DNA of 64,000 nucleotides from M3007 sp031373665 (lineage in GTDB: Bacteria; Bacteroidota; Bacteroidia; Chitinophagales; Saprospiraceae), in contig JANMMZ010000119.1 in assembly GCA_031373665.1 (NCBI GenBank), positions 62,001 through 126,000 of the forward strand. The letters run 5' to 3'. Positions 27,143 to 36,575 of the stretch are shown piece by piece (the stretch's first letter is position 1; every line of letters begins with the position of its first letter). The position numbers were made by a program, and so were the translations under genes. The notes under the pieces are model-generated. The model searched no databases and was not told the origin of the DNA. It saw only the letters and a program-made list of their open reading frames with translations.

Positions 27143-30100
27143 TCAGGAAAAAAGTGCTTCGTTGCTGTTAGTTACTAATACTGAATATTGTACCGTAGGA
27201 CGTACGTTGATTTCCTCCAATACTTGGAATGCCAACTCCCCTGCTGCTTCGCGAGCCTTGCTAACTTCGCTTTCAGGATTGTTTGTATTACCAAATACGA
27301 TGGCTCCTGTTGGACAAGCCGTTTGGCAAGCCGTACGAACATCATTATCTTGAATGGCGCGGCTTTCGCGCTTAGCGGTCAATTTACCTTCTTGAATGCG
27401 CTGAATACACATGGTACACTTCTCGATGACTCCGCGTGAACGGACAGTAACATCAGGATTAAGTACCATACGAAGCAGATTATCTGCATAGAATGGCTTA
27501 TCGTCGCCTTCTACATGATATACACGTTCTTCATTGGCAGGCCATACGTCGGCAGTGGTATAATCCAACCAGTTGAAACGGCGTACTTTGTACGGGCAGT
27601 TGTTGGCGCAGTAGCGCGTACCGATACAACGGTTGTAAGCCATTTGGTTGAGACCTTCCATCGAGTGGTTGGTGGCATTTACCGGACAAACGTTTTCGCA
27701 AGGCGCATTATCGCAGTGCTGACACATCATTGGTTGGTATGCTACCTTTGGATTTTCAAAATCTCCGTAGAAATAACGGTCTATACGAAGCCAAGTCATC
27801 TCGTGGTGGCGGGCTACTTCTTTCTTACCTACCACTGGAACGTTGTTTTCTGAAACACAAGCCACCTGACAAGCACCACAACCGATACAAGCGTTCATAT
27901 CGACATACATACCCCATTTCATACCCGTTGAGAAAAACTCCTTATTGTCGGGGTAAAGGGTTTGAGCGTTGAGGTGTTCCGACTCTTTGTGGAACTCCTG
28001 CATTTCTTTGCCATACTTTGGCAATTCACTCAAGTTTGTTTCAAATATGATGGAACGATTGGTCAAAGAGCCTTGGAAACCTTTCCAGCCCAAAGCCTTT
28101 TCATCCACGTTGATTACCTTGCCTTCTTCTTTGCCCATTGCCTTCACACCCATGGTATGGTGGTGCTGAACAGAAGCGAAATGTTTATCTTTAGTACCCG
28201 TTGGGGTTACTTTTACATCTGTGCCGTAGTATTGTGTCAAACCGCCATCTTGTTTCAAGGCAGGATTGACATTGACTCCATAATCTTTACCAGCACCACC
28301 AGCCGTGCGGCCACCACCAAGGGCAATGGCAACGGTTCCAGCCATTTGGCCGAAGGTACGTACGACAGTGCAGGTCAATTTTTGGCCATTTACTTCTACT
28401 TCAACATTGTCGCCGTCGGTCATTTCTTTCCAGCCGCTGATTTTGTTGATCCCATCCCATTCTACTGGTATGCTCAGGTAGTTGCCCCAAACGGTGCGAT
28501 TGACTGGATCGGGCATTTCTTGTAGCCAAGGATTGTTGGCGTACTGTCCATTGCCAATACCGACTGTTTCGTAGAATGAAATTTCTACTTCAGAAGTCGA
28601 AGGTTTGGATACTGCGTTGAGATCTACAGCCACGTCATTGACAGTGGCAGTGATACCAGTATTGATTGACTCAAATATTCCATCATGGAGGCTCATATCC
28701 CAAAATGCTTGAGGTGTACCATATTTGGTCTGAACCTTGATCATTTCTAGACTCCAGTGGTCTTTTACGTATTCGTAATATGGCTGCTCTGTATTGGTTT
28801 TTAGGTTGGCACTGTCGGCCCACACCAATAGGGAGTGTTCTGCTTGACGGGTATTAAATAGCGGTGCGATGGTTGGCTGAATCAAACTGAAATGTCCAGA
28901 TTTGGGTTCAGCATCGCCCCAAGATTCCAAGAAGTGGTGGGCTGGTGCCGAGTAGTTACAAAGTGCGGTGGTTTCATCCATCGTACCATTGAAAGAAATA
29001 CGGGTACCAACTTTTGCCATACCAGTCTTGAACTTGTCGGCTGCTGGAAGATCGAATGCAGGATTTGCACCCCAAACGATCAATGTACCTACTGAACCTG
29101 CGTTCATTTCGCCGATGAGGCGTTCTACTGCGCGATCATCGCCTTTACGTTGATTGGAAGTACTATTGAAATCAACAGTGGTGTTGATGTTGCCGAGGGC
29201 AGCATTTATTTTATTGACAAGCAGTTGCTCGGCCACATTGTTGGTGCCACAAACTACCAATGATTTGCCACGAGCGTTTTTAAGATCGGTCGCTACTTTC
29301 TTGATGGCTGCTGCCGCTTTGTCATTCAATTTTGGGCCACCGGAGTTGCCACTTATTTCATTATATAAGGCCACAATAGCAGCACCCATTTCGCTTGGGC
29401 GCACTAGAATACGGTTGTCCGCATTAGAACCAGTGAGCGACATGTGCGACTCTACTTGGTAGTGACGCGACATTTTAGCATTCTTAATGCCTTTGATCTT
29501 ACGATTTTTAGCGTAAGCGTGGGCATATTCTGTTGGACTGATCCAAGTGCCTAAGAAATCGGCACCAAAAGATACGATCACATCGGCCAAATCGAAACGG
29601 TAAGATGGAATACAGCGCACTGAAAACGATTGTGCGTTGGCCTCCAAAAGTGCCGATGCAGAAACTGGATCATAGGATACCACTTGTGCATTGGCGTATT
29701 TCGCTGTGAATTCGGCAATGGCTTTGGTAGCCGTTGGGCTCATATTGGTGTTGGTCAGGATGCGAACATTGCCTGATCCCAACTTTGATTTGATATCGCG
29801 ATCCAAGGCTGGCCATTCCATTTTAGTGACGGCTGCGTCAGCAATTTTACCAGCATTTTGGATACGACGTGTATCATAAAGGCTTAGTACTGATGCTTGA
29901 GCCCTGGCACTGGTACCACCACTGGTAACGCTGCTTAGGGTATTGCCTTCTATTTTAATAGGACGACCTTCGCGGGTTTTAACCAAAACAGCGCAATAGT
30001 CACCACCATTTACAAAAGAGGAGGCAAAATAACTGGCTACGCCGGGAACGATTTCGTCGGGCGAGGTAACGTAAGGGATGGCCTTTTTTACTGGAATTTC

Positions 30101-30292
30101 GCAAGAAGCAGCCACTGTAGCCGCACCGAGACCGAAACCGAGTACTTTCAGGAAGTCACGACGCGTCGTATCCCAACCACTGTCCATCTGATCTATGTTT
30201 TCCATAGAAAACTCGCGTTCAGACGACTGTACGAAGGATTCTTCGCGCATCAAATCTTCTGTGCTGACCCAAATACCGTTATCGTGATGCAT
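27143..30292 (-). CDS. actB: Alternative complex III subunit ActB (molybdopterin-like domain plus four Fe-S clusters)
   Basis: 1049 residues. Twin-arginine-type motif TTRRDFLKVLGFGLG (Arg44-Arg45) ends in AASC with Cys64, after an N-terminal extension of 40 residues. Residues about 75-780 form a molybdopterin-oxidoreductase-like domain, which in this complex carries no molybdenum. The C-terminal 260 residues bind Fe-S clusters: Cys802/805/808/812, Cys857/860/865/869, Cys889/895/899 and Cys959/962/989/993. The third set has one Cys fewer, as expected for three [4Fe-4S] and one [3Fe-4S]. It takes electrons from quinol at ActC and passes them to ActA. Confidence 0.96.
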   Translation of the reverse strand: MHHDNGIWVSTEDLMREESFVQSSEREFSMENIDQMDSGWDTTRRDFLKVLGFGLGAATVAASCEIPVKKAIPYVTSPDEIVPGVASYFASSFVNGGDYCAVLVKTREGRPIKIEGNTLSSVTSGGTSARAQASVLSLYDTRRIQNAGKIADAAVTKMEWPALDRDIKSKLGSGNVRILTNTNMSPTATKAIAEFTAKYANAQVVSYDPVSASALLEANAQSFSVRCIPSYRFDLADVIVSFGADFLGTWISPTEYAHAYAKNRKIKGIKNAKMSRHYQVESHMSLTGSNADNRILVRPSEMGAAIVALYNEISGNSGGPKLNDKAAAAIKKVATDLKNARGKSLVVCGTNNVAEQLLVNKINAALGNINTTVDFNSTSNQRKGDDRAVERLIGEMNAGSVGTLIVWGANPAFDLPAADKFKTGMAKVGTRISFNGTMDETTALCNYSAPAHHFLESWGDAEPKSGHFSLIQPTIAPLFNTRQAEHSLLVWADSANLKTNTEQPYYEYVKDHWSLEMIKVQTKYGTPQAFWDMSLHDGIFESINTGITATVNDVAVDLNAVSKPSTSEVEISFYETVGIGNGQYANNPWLQEMPDPVNRTVWGNYLSIPVEWDGINKISGWKEMTDGDNVEVEVNGQKLTCTVVRTFGQMAGTVAIALGGGRTAGGAGKDYGVNVNPALKQDGGLTQYYGTDVKVTPTGTKDKHFASVQHHHTMGVKAMGKEEGKVINVDEKALGWKGFQGSLTNRSIIFETNLSELPKYGKEMQEFHKESEHLNAQTLYPDNKEFFSTGMKWGMYVDMNACIGCGACQVACVSENNVPVVGKKEVARHHEMTWLRIDRYFYGDFENPKVAYQPMMCQHCDNAPCENVCPVNATNHSMEGLNQMAYNRCIGTRYCANNCPYKVRRFNWLDYTTADVWPANEERVYHVEGDDKPFYADNLLRMVLNPDVTVRSRGVIEKCTMCIQRIQEGKLTAKRESRAIQDNDVRTACQTACPTGAIVFGNTNNPESEVSKAREAAGELAFQVLEEINVRPTVQYSVLVTNSNEALFS

Positions 30293-30354
30293 ATTTACTT
30301 AATTTGTCAATTTGTTAATTTGTCTAACTTGGCAATTTGTAGGGTTATGTTGGT

Positions 30355-31755
30355 TTAATAGTGACATTTTTGACACTCTAAACCACCTATATCTTCTACT
30401 GTTACTTTTTCGCGCTTTCCATCTTTTAGTTCTTTATGGTAACGCTCGTATTGCTTGTAGTAGTCGTTTTTCTCAAATTTCACTTCGGTTTCACGGTGGC
30501 AATTGATACACCAACCCATACCGAGGGTAGAATACTGATATACCACATCCATTTCTTGTACTGGGCCGTGGCATTTTTGGCACTCGATCTGTGCTACTGC
30601 TACGTGCTGAGAGTGGTTAAAATATGCATGGTCAGCCAAGTTGTGGATACGAGTCCACTCGATTGGGCCTTGGATTTTGCCATTGGAGTCGTCTTTGAGT
30701 GCTTTTACAAGGCCATCCCATTGGTTAGAAACGGTATTGACACCTGTGGCATCCAAAGCGGTGATATTTGCAGCGGCCATATATTCTTGACCTATCCACT
30801 TTTTATAGAGTTCTTCGATTTGCTGATCGCTCCAGTTTTCGTAGTTGTCTATGTATTTATTGGTGATCGGATCGTAGCCGATAGATGCAAAGATCTTAGT
30901 GATTTCTTTGGTGCCGGAGTTCGTACCTTTTTTGATGGCTGCGTGGCAGTTCATACAGGTATTGGTACCTGGGATAGAGGAGTGCTTGGAGCGACGCGCC
31001 GAATCGTGGCAGTATTGGCATTCAATTTTATTGATACCTGCGTGTATTTTGTGGCTGAATGCAATGGGTTGATCAGGCTCATAGTCCTGGGTACGTCCCA
31101 TTTTAGTGGCGTTGTCCACTGTTTTGTATCCGAATATCAAGATCAGAGCGAATACCATGAATGCTACCGCGCCTTTGGTACTCAATATTTGCTTTAATGA
31201 CTTTTCGATCGGTGGCATGCCTTCGCGAACGCGGTTGACGTTGTTTAGGCTGTTGACGATGCGCATCAAAGCAAAGGCAAGGAGTGCTAACATGGTGGCA
31301 ATGCCTACGAACATCCAAGGAATACCAGATTCTTTCTTGACAGGTTCTTGAGGATCGATGGGGCCGGAGCCTGAGCCGGGGCCGCCGATTGTTGCTGCAT
31401 CATTAATATATAGAATAAGGCTTTCCATCTGCTCATCGGAGAAGGCGAGGAAGTTATTCATAAGGGTTGGCTTGTACTTTGCCCAGAGCTCGGTAGCCCG
31501 TGGGTGACCAGTTGCGATCAAAGCCTGAGAGTTACGAATCCAAGCATACAAATCCTTGCGCGGGTAAGCAGCCCATCGCTCTTCGACACCGCCTAGGGCA
31601 GGGCCAGTCATCGCGGTTTTCATGTCCTTGGCATGGCAAGAGGCACAGTTGGCAACGAATAACTCTTTTCCAGCCTCTTTTGTAGGGCCAGCCAAGAGTG
31701 AAAGTGTGGCTGAGAGGGCGATGGTCAGAACCAAACAAATACGTTTCAGGAACAT
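30355..31755 (-). CDS. actA: Alternative complex III subunit ActA, multiheme cytochrome c with extra N-terminal heme domain
   Basis: About 466 residues from the ATG at 31755, chosen because the signal peptide (MFLKRICLVLTIALSATLSLLA) begins there; an in-frame ATG at 31779 adds eight residues. Numbered from 31779, six CxxCH motifs are present: Cys45, Cys254, Cys275, Cys400, Cys424, Cys469. The first lies in a separate monoheme cytochrome c domain (about 35-130, with NCASCHAKD and a TGPALGGV loop). Two spans follow (about 155-173 and 203-218), then the five-heme domain typical of ActA. It is the first gene of the operon, behind two promoters. Confidence 0.95.
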   Translation of the reverse strand: MFLKRICLVLTIALSATLSLLAGPTKEAGKELFVANCASCHAKDMKTAMTGPALGGVEERWAAYPRKDLYAWIRNSQALIATGHPRATELWAKYKPTLMNNFLAFSDEQMESLILYINDAATIGGPGSGSGPIDPQEPVKKESGIPWMFVGIATMLALLAFALMRIVNSLNNVNRVREGMPPIEKSLKQILSTKGAVAFMVFALILIFGYKTVDNATKMGRTQDYEPDQPIAFSHKIHAGINKIECQYCHDSARRSKHSSIPGTNTCMNCHAAIKKGTNSGTKEITKIFASIGYDPITNKYIDNYENWSDQQIEELYKKWIGQEYMAAANITALDATGVNTVSNQWDGLVKALKDDSNGKIQGPIEWTRIHNLADHAYFNHSQHVAVAQIECQKCHGPVQEMDVVYQYSTLGMGWCINCHRETEVKFEKNDYYKQYERYHKELKDGKREKVTVEDIGGLECQKCHY

Positions 31756-31851
31756 ATATACAGGTGTGGTTAAATACAATTTCTTTATTTTTATGCCGAA
31801 TTCGGATGAAACATATCGTCAAAATATGTTGTCCGTCATCGTTTTGTCACG

Positions 31852-31882
31852 CAAAGGTATTCAAGGTAGCATTTTTACCAAA
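31852..31882 (-). promoter_or_regulatory. Proximal promoter of the act operon
   Basis: On the minus strand: TTTG at -33 (complement at 31879-31882), a spacer of 19-20 bp, and TACCTTTG at -7 (complement at 31852-31859). This is a full match to the Bacteroidota promoter. Transcription would start near 31846, about 90 nt ahead of actA. Confidence 0.75.
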
Positions 31883-31971
31883 ATATATTGGAGAAAAGGC
31901 TATTATTTAGATAAAATCTAAACTAATTTTATTGTGTAGCCCTTGTTAAGGTGCAGTTAATAAAAGCGGCG

Positions 31972-32001
31972 CAAAGGTAGGTATGCTGTTGGCTTTTCCA
32001 A
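31972..32001 (-). promoter_or_regulatory. Distal promoter of the act operon
   Basis: A second TACCTTTG (complement at 31972-31979) with TTG 19 bp upstream (complement at 31999-32001). Same spacing and -7 octamer as the proximal promoter, 120 bp further up. Confidence 0.65.
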
Positions 32002-32255
32002 GCGTGTTTGAAAAAATTATGTAATTATTTCTTTGGTGGGGGAAGTGGGGGGTGATTGCCTCACGGTTTGTAATTTTAAAACACTAACGATTTTTTTCAG
32101 CCAGCAATGATTATCTCGTTATAGCATAGCCAATGCTTCTTGTATAAGCACTAGAGTATATCCGAATATTTAAGAAAATCCTTGTTGTGTTTCAACTTTT
32201 CATTTTTGCTTAGAACCCGCAAAAAATTATGAATATCTAAATCATTAGTTATTTG

Positions 32256-32263
32256 TACTTTTG
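32256..32263 (+). promoter_or_regulatory. -7 element almost touching the start codon
   Basis: TACTTTTG fits TAnnTTTG and ends only 8 nt before the ATG at 32272. Initiation would fall within a few nt of the ATG, giving a leaderless or near-leaderless message. No -33 TTG at standard spacing is obvious. Confidence 0.4.
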
Positions 32264-32271
32264 AGCCAACA

Positions 32272-33321
32272 ATGAAACTACAAGATAGAATAAAATTATT
32301 ATCGGAATTGGGCTACTTCCTCCGCACAGGTGGCGATGAGGGCTTGGATACTGCCATCGAGCAATCATATTTTGAAAATGGGTGGTTTACGGCCTCTAGT
32401 GTCCGATTGGCATTGACCTCTTTATCCGAGTGCTTTTTAGAGGAGCATTTGCTTCGCAAATGGGCAGATTCTTATGTGCTGGAGGATTCGGATTATCCGA
32501 AACGCAGTATCGGGATCGTGATGGCGGGTAATATTCCGCTGGTGGGTTTTCATGACTGGCTCTGCGTATTTGTATCGGGCAATCGCGCATTGGTAAAACT
32601 GAGCGATAAGGATAAGTGCCTCCTACCCTACTTGGTGAAAAAGATGGCCGAATGGATGCCTGAGTCTTGGGCTTATACCGAATTTGTTACCGAAGGCAAC
32701 GCACTGAAGGGTTATGATGCCGTGATCGCTACTGGAAGTAACAACAGTGCTCGTTATTTTAAGCAGTATTTTAGTAAAGTTCCGCATATTATTAGGGGAA
32801 ATAGGCACTCGGTAGCAGTATTGAACGGGATGGAAACTACCGACGATATTCGTGCCTTGGGACTTGATATGTTTTCATACTTTGGTCTGGGCTGTCGCAA
32901 TGTGAGCAAACTTTATGTGCCACATGGGTATCAATTTGATATGCTGCTGGAGGTATTGCACGAATACAACGAATTGGCACTCCATAATAAGTATAAGAAT
33001 AATTTTGATTATAATTTTACGCTGTTCATTCTGAATAGTATGCCTCACCTAAATAATGGTTGTCTGTTGCTGCGGGAAGATGCTTCGCTTTCTTCTAGGA
33101 TTGCCTCAGCACATTATGAGTATTATGGAGATATTGAGGAGGTAGATTCGGTCTTAGAATCCAGAAAAGGTGAGATACAGTGTGTTATCAGTAATATGGC
33201 ACTGAAAAATATTGATGTGTTGCCCTTTGGTGCTTCTCAAAAGCCTTCGTTGGTGGATTATGCGGATGGGGTGGATGTGATGGCATTTTTGACGGAATTT
33301 CGGGTCGGAGACCCTCAATAG
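32272..33321 (+). CDS. Acyl-CoA reductase, LuxC type
   Basis: 349 residues of the LuxC-like aldehyde dehydrogenase superfamily branch. Recognisable blocks are GIVMAGNIPLVGFHDWLCVF, NRALVKLSDKD, VIATGSNNSARYF, IRGNRHSVAVLNG and YFGLGCRNVSKLYVP, the last with the likely catalytic Cys. These enzymes reduce activated fatty acyl groups to aldehydes with NADPH. The last residues (FRVGDPQ) are encoded inside a short repeat (33298-33347), so the original C-terminus may have been altered. No luxD/luxE partner is adjacent. Confidence 0.88.
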   Translation: MKLQDRIKLLSELGYFLRTGGDEGLDTAIEQSYFENGWFTASSVRLALTSLSECFLEEHLLRKWADSYVLEDSDYPKRSIGIVMAGNIPLVGFHDWLCVFVSGNRALVKLSDKDKCLLPYLVKKMAEWMPESWAYTEFVTEGNALKGYDAVIATGSNNSARYFKQYFSKVPHIIRGNRHSVAVLNGMETTDDIRALGLDMFSYFGLGCRNVSKLYVPHGYQFDMLLEVLHEYNELALHNKYKNNFDYNFTLFILNSMPHLNNGCLLLREDASLSSRIASAHYEYYGDIEEVDSVLESRKGEIQCVISNMALKNIDVLPFGASQKPSLVDYADGVDVMAFLTEFRVGDPQ

Positions 33322-33347
33322 CGTGTGTTTCGGGTCGGAGACCCTCA
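33298..33347 (+). repeat. Two copies of a 20-bp palindromic repeat, period 30 bp
   Basis: Two identical 20-bp copies at 33298-33317 and 33328-33347 share the core GGGTCGGAGACCC, a 5-bp inverted repeat with a 3-nt loop. The first copy overlaps the last codons of the reductase; the second lies just after its stop. The form resembles REP-type extragenic elements. Confidence 0.75.
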
Positions 33348-33376
33348 CGAGCGGTTTAAGAATAAATATCTAATAC

Positions 33377-34084
33377 ATGATAGAATCAGTATATATTCCT
33401 AATGCGGAATTTGCAATTTGGTCAGTACAGCACTTGATGTGGCTGTTGTTTGCTGGGGTGAGTACTGGTTTTTGGGTTTATCTGGGCCGGAAGGCTAAAA
33501 CGGAGCAGGCTCAGAACCGTATAGGCATGTACATGACTTTGTTGGGGGTTGGAGCTTGGATATTGGCTGAAATACTGATGCCCTTGCACGGACAATGGGA
33601 AACGCAATCTGGATGGCCCTTGCATTTATGCTATTTTTTGCATTTTGTGATGCCATTAATGCTACTTTGGCGGTCTTATGCGATATTTGATGTTGTTTAC
33701 CCGATTTTGATGGCGGGTTGTTTTCAGGCTTTGTTGACTCCTGATCTAATGAGTGGATTCCCTCATTTTCATAACTTGCGGTATTTCTTAGTACATATTG
33801 CCTTGGTACAGAGTGGATTGTATGCTATTTTTGTATTTAGATTTCGGCCTACATTTAGAGGTATTTTCAAATGCCTGCTATTCATTAATGTGTATGCTGT
33901 TATTGTATCAGGGTTCAACTGGATATTGAATACCAATTTCATGTATTTAAGGGCTAAACCACCGGGCACCGTTCTGGATCTTTTTGGGGAGTGGCCTTCG
34001 TATTTGCTTGGAGCGGAGTTTTTGGCACTGACGTTGTTTTTTATTGCGTGGCTTCCATTTTCCCGAACAAAGTCTCCAACTTAA
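33377..34084 (+). CDS. TIGR02206-family membrane protein
   Basis: 235 residues, seven predicted spans. WPLHLCYFLHFVMPLMLLW with its His-Cys arrangement, GCFQALLTPDL, FPHFHNLRYFLVHIALV and the late NFMYLRAKPPGTVLDLFGEWP match the YwaF/TIGR02206 family of unknown function. Its 3' end overlaps the convergent SRPBCC gene by 44 bp. Confidence 0.85.
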   Translation: MIESVYIPNAEFAIWSVQHLMWLLFAGVSTGFWVYLGRKAKTEQAQNRIGMYMTLLGVGAWILAEILMPLHGQWETQSGWPLHLCYFLHFVMPLMLLWRSYAIFDVVYPILMAGCFQALLTPDLMSGFPHFHNLRYFLVHIALVQSGLYAIFVFRFRPTFRGIFKCLLFINVYAVIVSGFNWILNTNFMYLRAKPPGTVLDLFGEWPSYLLGAEFLALTLFFIAWLPFSRTKSPT

Positions 34085-34520
34085 CCCAACGGTAATCAAA
34101 AATCTGGGTGAGTTGGCGTTTTACAAAAAGCCAATGCGCAATAGCGCCTAGAAAACCCAAAGGTAACTGATAATGTACGAGATCAATCATTTCGACCCCA
34201 CCGGGCACGGCTTTGAAGTGGTGCTGGTGATGCCAAATATTGTAAGGGCCTACGCGCTGTTCGTCAATGAAAAATGCTCCTTTCTCGACGTGCTTGATCT
34301 CTGTCATCCAAAATAAGGGGATGCCCAATATAGGTTTGACGGTGTAAGTGATGATTTGACCCGTGTACATTTTTTGAAAAAAATCGGGATCGGATAACAC
34401 CTTAAAATCCATATGTTTGGGGGTGATCTCTTTGAGGTTGAGGGGGCTAGAGAAAAAATCCCAAGCCTGATCTAAAGTAATGGGGAGGTATTGGATGCGT
34501 TTGAGAGAATAGACTGGCAT
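34041..34520 (-). CDS. SRPBCC family (START-like) ligand-binding protein
   Basis: 159 residues forming one helix-grip domain: LPITLDQAWDFFSSPLNLKEITP at the start is typical, followed by strands (YTGQIITYTVKPILGIPLFWM, HHFKAVPGGVEMIDLVHYQLP) and a long last helix. Related proteins bind hydrophobic ligands; the substrate is not predictable. Convergent overlap of 44 bp with the TIGR02206 gene. Confidence 0.88.
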   Translation of the reverse strand: MPVYSLKRIQYLPITLDQAWDFFSSPLNLKEITPKHMDFKVLSDPDFFQKMYTGQIITYTVKPILGIPLFWMTEIKHVEKGAFFIDEQRVGPYNIWHHQHHFKAVPGGVEMIDLVHYQLPLGFLGAIAHWLFVKRQLTQIFDYRWVKLETLFGKMEATQ

Positions 34521-34619
34521 AAACGTAAGTTGAATGACTTTTATCTCTCTTGAACATTAGATAGTGGATTTGGTTTAGCATTAAACAAAAGTATATTTGA
34601 AAAATAATTCTAACACAAC

Positions 34620-35915
34620 ATGATAAAATTTACACACGAACACGCGCCAGACTATGTATCAGCCACTGAAATGGTGAATATAGAACCCCAGGTGATGGGT
34701 GCGGCAAAATTATTAGAATCGAGAAAAGGGCCGGGCAATGAATTTTTAGGATGGATGGATTTGCCTGTGAAATATGATAAAACCGAATTCAAACGAGTGA
34801 AGGCGGCGGCTAAAAAAATTCAGAAGCAAAGCGAGGTTTTGATTGTGATTGGTATAGGCGGTTCCTATTTAGGCGCGAAGGCGGCTTTGGAGTTTTGTGG
34901 CCATCATTTTTACAATACGCTTAGCAAAAAACAGCGTAAAACGCCCGAAATTCATTTTGCTGGCACCAATCTTTCGGCACCATACATGAGTCATTTATTA
35001 GAGATGATTGGTGATCGTGATTTTTCGGTCAATGTGATTTCTAAATCAGGCACTACCACGGAGCCTGCTATTGCTTTTAGGATTTTGAAAAGAAAACTAG
35101 AAGCAAAATATGGGAAAGAAGGCGCAAAACAACGTATTTACGCTACCACCGACGCTAAAAAGGGGGCATTGAAGACGCTTTCTACTCAGGAGGGTTATGA
35201 GACTTTTGTGGTACCCGACGACGTGGGCGGCCGTTTCTCTGTGTTGACGGCGGTGGGTCTTTTACCGATGGCCGTGGCTGGTATTGATATAGATGCGCTG
35301 ATGCAAGGTGCAGCCGACGGAAGAAATGCGTATAAGGCTGCATTTTCAGACAATGATTGTTATCGCTATGCAGCGGCTCGTAATATACTGCATCGCAAAG
35401 GAAAAGATATTGAATTGATGGTCAATTATGAACCACGTTGCCATTATGTGGCAGAATGGTGGAAGCAATTATACGGGGAAAGTGAAGGCAAAGAAGGGAA
35501 GGGTATTTTCCCGGCTTCTGTTGATTTTACAACCGATTTGCACTCTATGGGTCAATATGTACAGGATGGTAAAAGGCATTTATTTGAAACTATTTTGCAC
35601 ATCGAAACGCCCGAAGTAGATATGGTGCTAGAATCTGAAAAGGAAGACTTGGATGGACTCAATTATTTGACTGGCAAAACAATAGATTATGTAAACAAGA
35701 AGGCTGCCGAAGGCACCCGAATGGCACATAATGACGGTGGTGTCCCGAATTTATTGATCCATATTCCAGAAGCATCTGCCTATTATTTGGGTCAATTGTT
35801 CTATTTCTTTGAGAAGGCCTGCGCCGTGAGCGGTTATATGCTTGGTGTAAATCCGTTTGACCAGCCAGGTGTAGAGGCTTATAAGAAAAACATGTTTGCG
35901 CTGCTAAAAAAGTAA
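34620..35915 (+). CDS. pgi: Glucose-6-phosphate isomerase
   Basis: 431 residues, the short form also found in Firmicutes. Sugar-phosphate binding loops GIGGSYLGAKAALEF and VISKSGTTTEPAIAFRIL are intact, as are the catalytic-region blocks DVGGRFSVLTAVGLLP and the C-terminal NPFDQPGVEAYK. It interconverts glucose 6-phosphate and fructose 6-phosphate in glycolysis and gluconeogenesis. The aquaporin gene follows after 21 bp. Confidence 0.97.
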   Translation: MIKFTHEHAPDYVSATEMVNIEPQVMGAAKLLESRKGPGNEFLGWMDLPVKYDKTEFKRVKAAAKKIQKQSEVLIVIGIGGSYLGAKAALEFCGHHFYNTLSKKQRKTPEIHFAGTNLSAPYMSHLLEMIGDRDFSVNVISKSGTTTEPAIAFRILKRKLEAKYGKEGAKQRIYATTDAKKGALKTLSTQEGYETFVVPDDVGGRFSVLTAVGLLPMAVAGIDIDALMQGAADGRNAYKAAFSDNDCYRYAAARNILHRKGKDIELMVNYEPRCHYVAEWWKQLYGESEGKEGKGIFPASVDFTTDLHSMGQYVQDGKRHLFETILHIETPEVDMVLESEKEDLDGLNYLTGKTIDYVNKKAAEGTRMAHNDGGVPNLLIHIPEASAYYLGQLFYFFEKACAVSGYMLGVNPFDQPGVEAYKKNMFALLKK

Positions 35916-35936
35916 ACGATCTGTAACAAAATATTT

Positions 35937-36575
35937 ATGAAAAAGTACATCACTGAATTTATTGGCACTTTTTTCCTGATTTTATCGGTTGTTTTGGTAT
36001 CAAACAACAATGGTGTCGGCCTGATGGCTCCAGTGGCAGTTGGCCTTGTATTGATGGCCTTGATTTATGCAGGCGGTTACATATCGGGCGCACAATACAA
36101 TCCTGCGGTGACGTTAGCGATGTTGATGCGTGGAAAGATTGGCCGTACCGATGCTATTTATTATATCGTAGCGCAGGTGTTGGCGGCTGTTTTAGGTGCC
36201 GTGATCGGTGTTTTTTTACATCAATGCAATGGAGGCTTGGAAATTTCGCCCCTCAACAATGATCCTCTTTGTGCCACGATTGCCGAATTTTTGGGCACTT
36301 TTGCCTTGGTATATATCATTATGAATGTTGCTGGGCCACGGGAGCAAGCGGGCAATCAATTTTATGGATTGGCTATTGGGTTGGCAGCCTCTGGGTTGGG
36401 TTATATGTTTGGCGGACTTTCGGGCGGAGCCTTCAATCCTGCGGTGGCTATTGGCATGACCTTATCAGGGATCTTGCTGTGGAATGATATTTGGCCTTGC
36501 CTTATCGGATCGCTGATGGGCGCGGCGGTGGCGGCTACTATATTTATTGCTATGCATAAGGAGGAGGAGATCTAA
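35937..36575 (+). CDS. Aquaporin / MIP family channel
   Basis: 212 residues with six spans and both half-helix signatures: NPA in AQYNPAVTLAML and NPA in GGAFNPAVAIGM. The residues around the second motif lack the Asp typical of glycerol facilitators (GlpF), which favours water transport, but this is a weak criterion. Its 3' end overlaps the convergent methyltransferase by 4 bp. Confidence 0.93.
   Translation: MKKYITEFIGTFFLILSVVLVSNNNGVGLMAPVAVGLVLMALIYAGGYISGAQYNPAVTLAMLMRGKIGRTDAIYYIVAQVLAAVLGAVIGVFLHQCNGGLEISPLNNDPLCATIAEFLGTFALVYIIMNVAGPREQAGNQFYGLAIGLAASGLGYMFGGLSGGAFNPAVAIGMTLSGILLWNDIWPCLIGSLMGAAVAATIFIAMHKEEEI

Larger units (their letters stand above)
31780..32271. other. Divergent control region between actA and the acyl-CoA reductase gene
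   Basis: 492 bp with no coding-like frame. It holds the two minus-strand act promoters and, at its right end, a plus-strand -7 element for the reductase. The part between about 32030 and 32240 shows no feature I recognise. Confidence 0.6.

Noticed and set aside
32272..33321. LuxC-like reductase taken as sign of a bioluminescence operon
   Set aside because: No luxA, luxB, luxD or luxE homologues nearby; LuxC-like reductases are common in non-luminous Bacteroidota.
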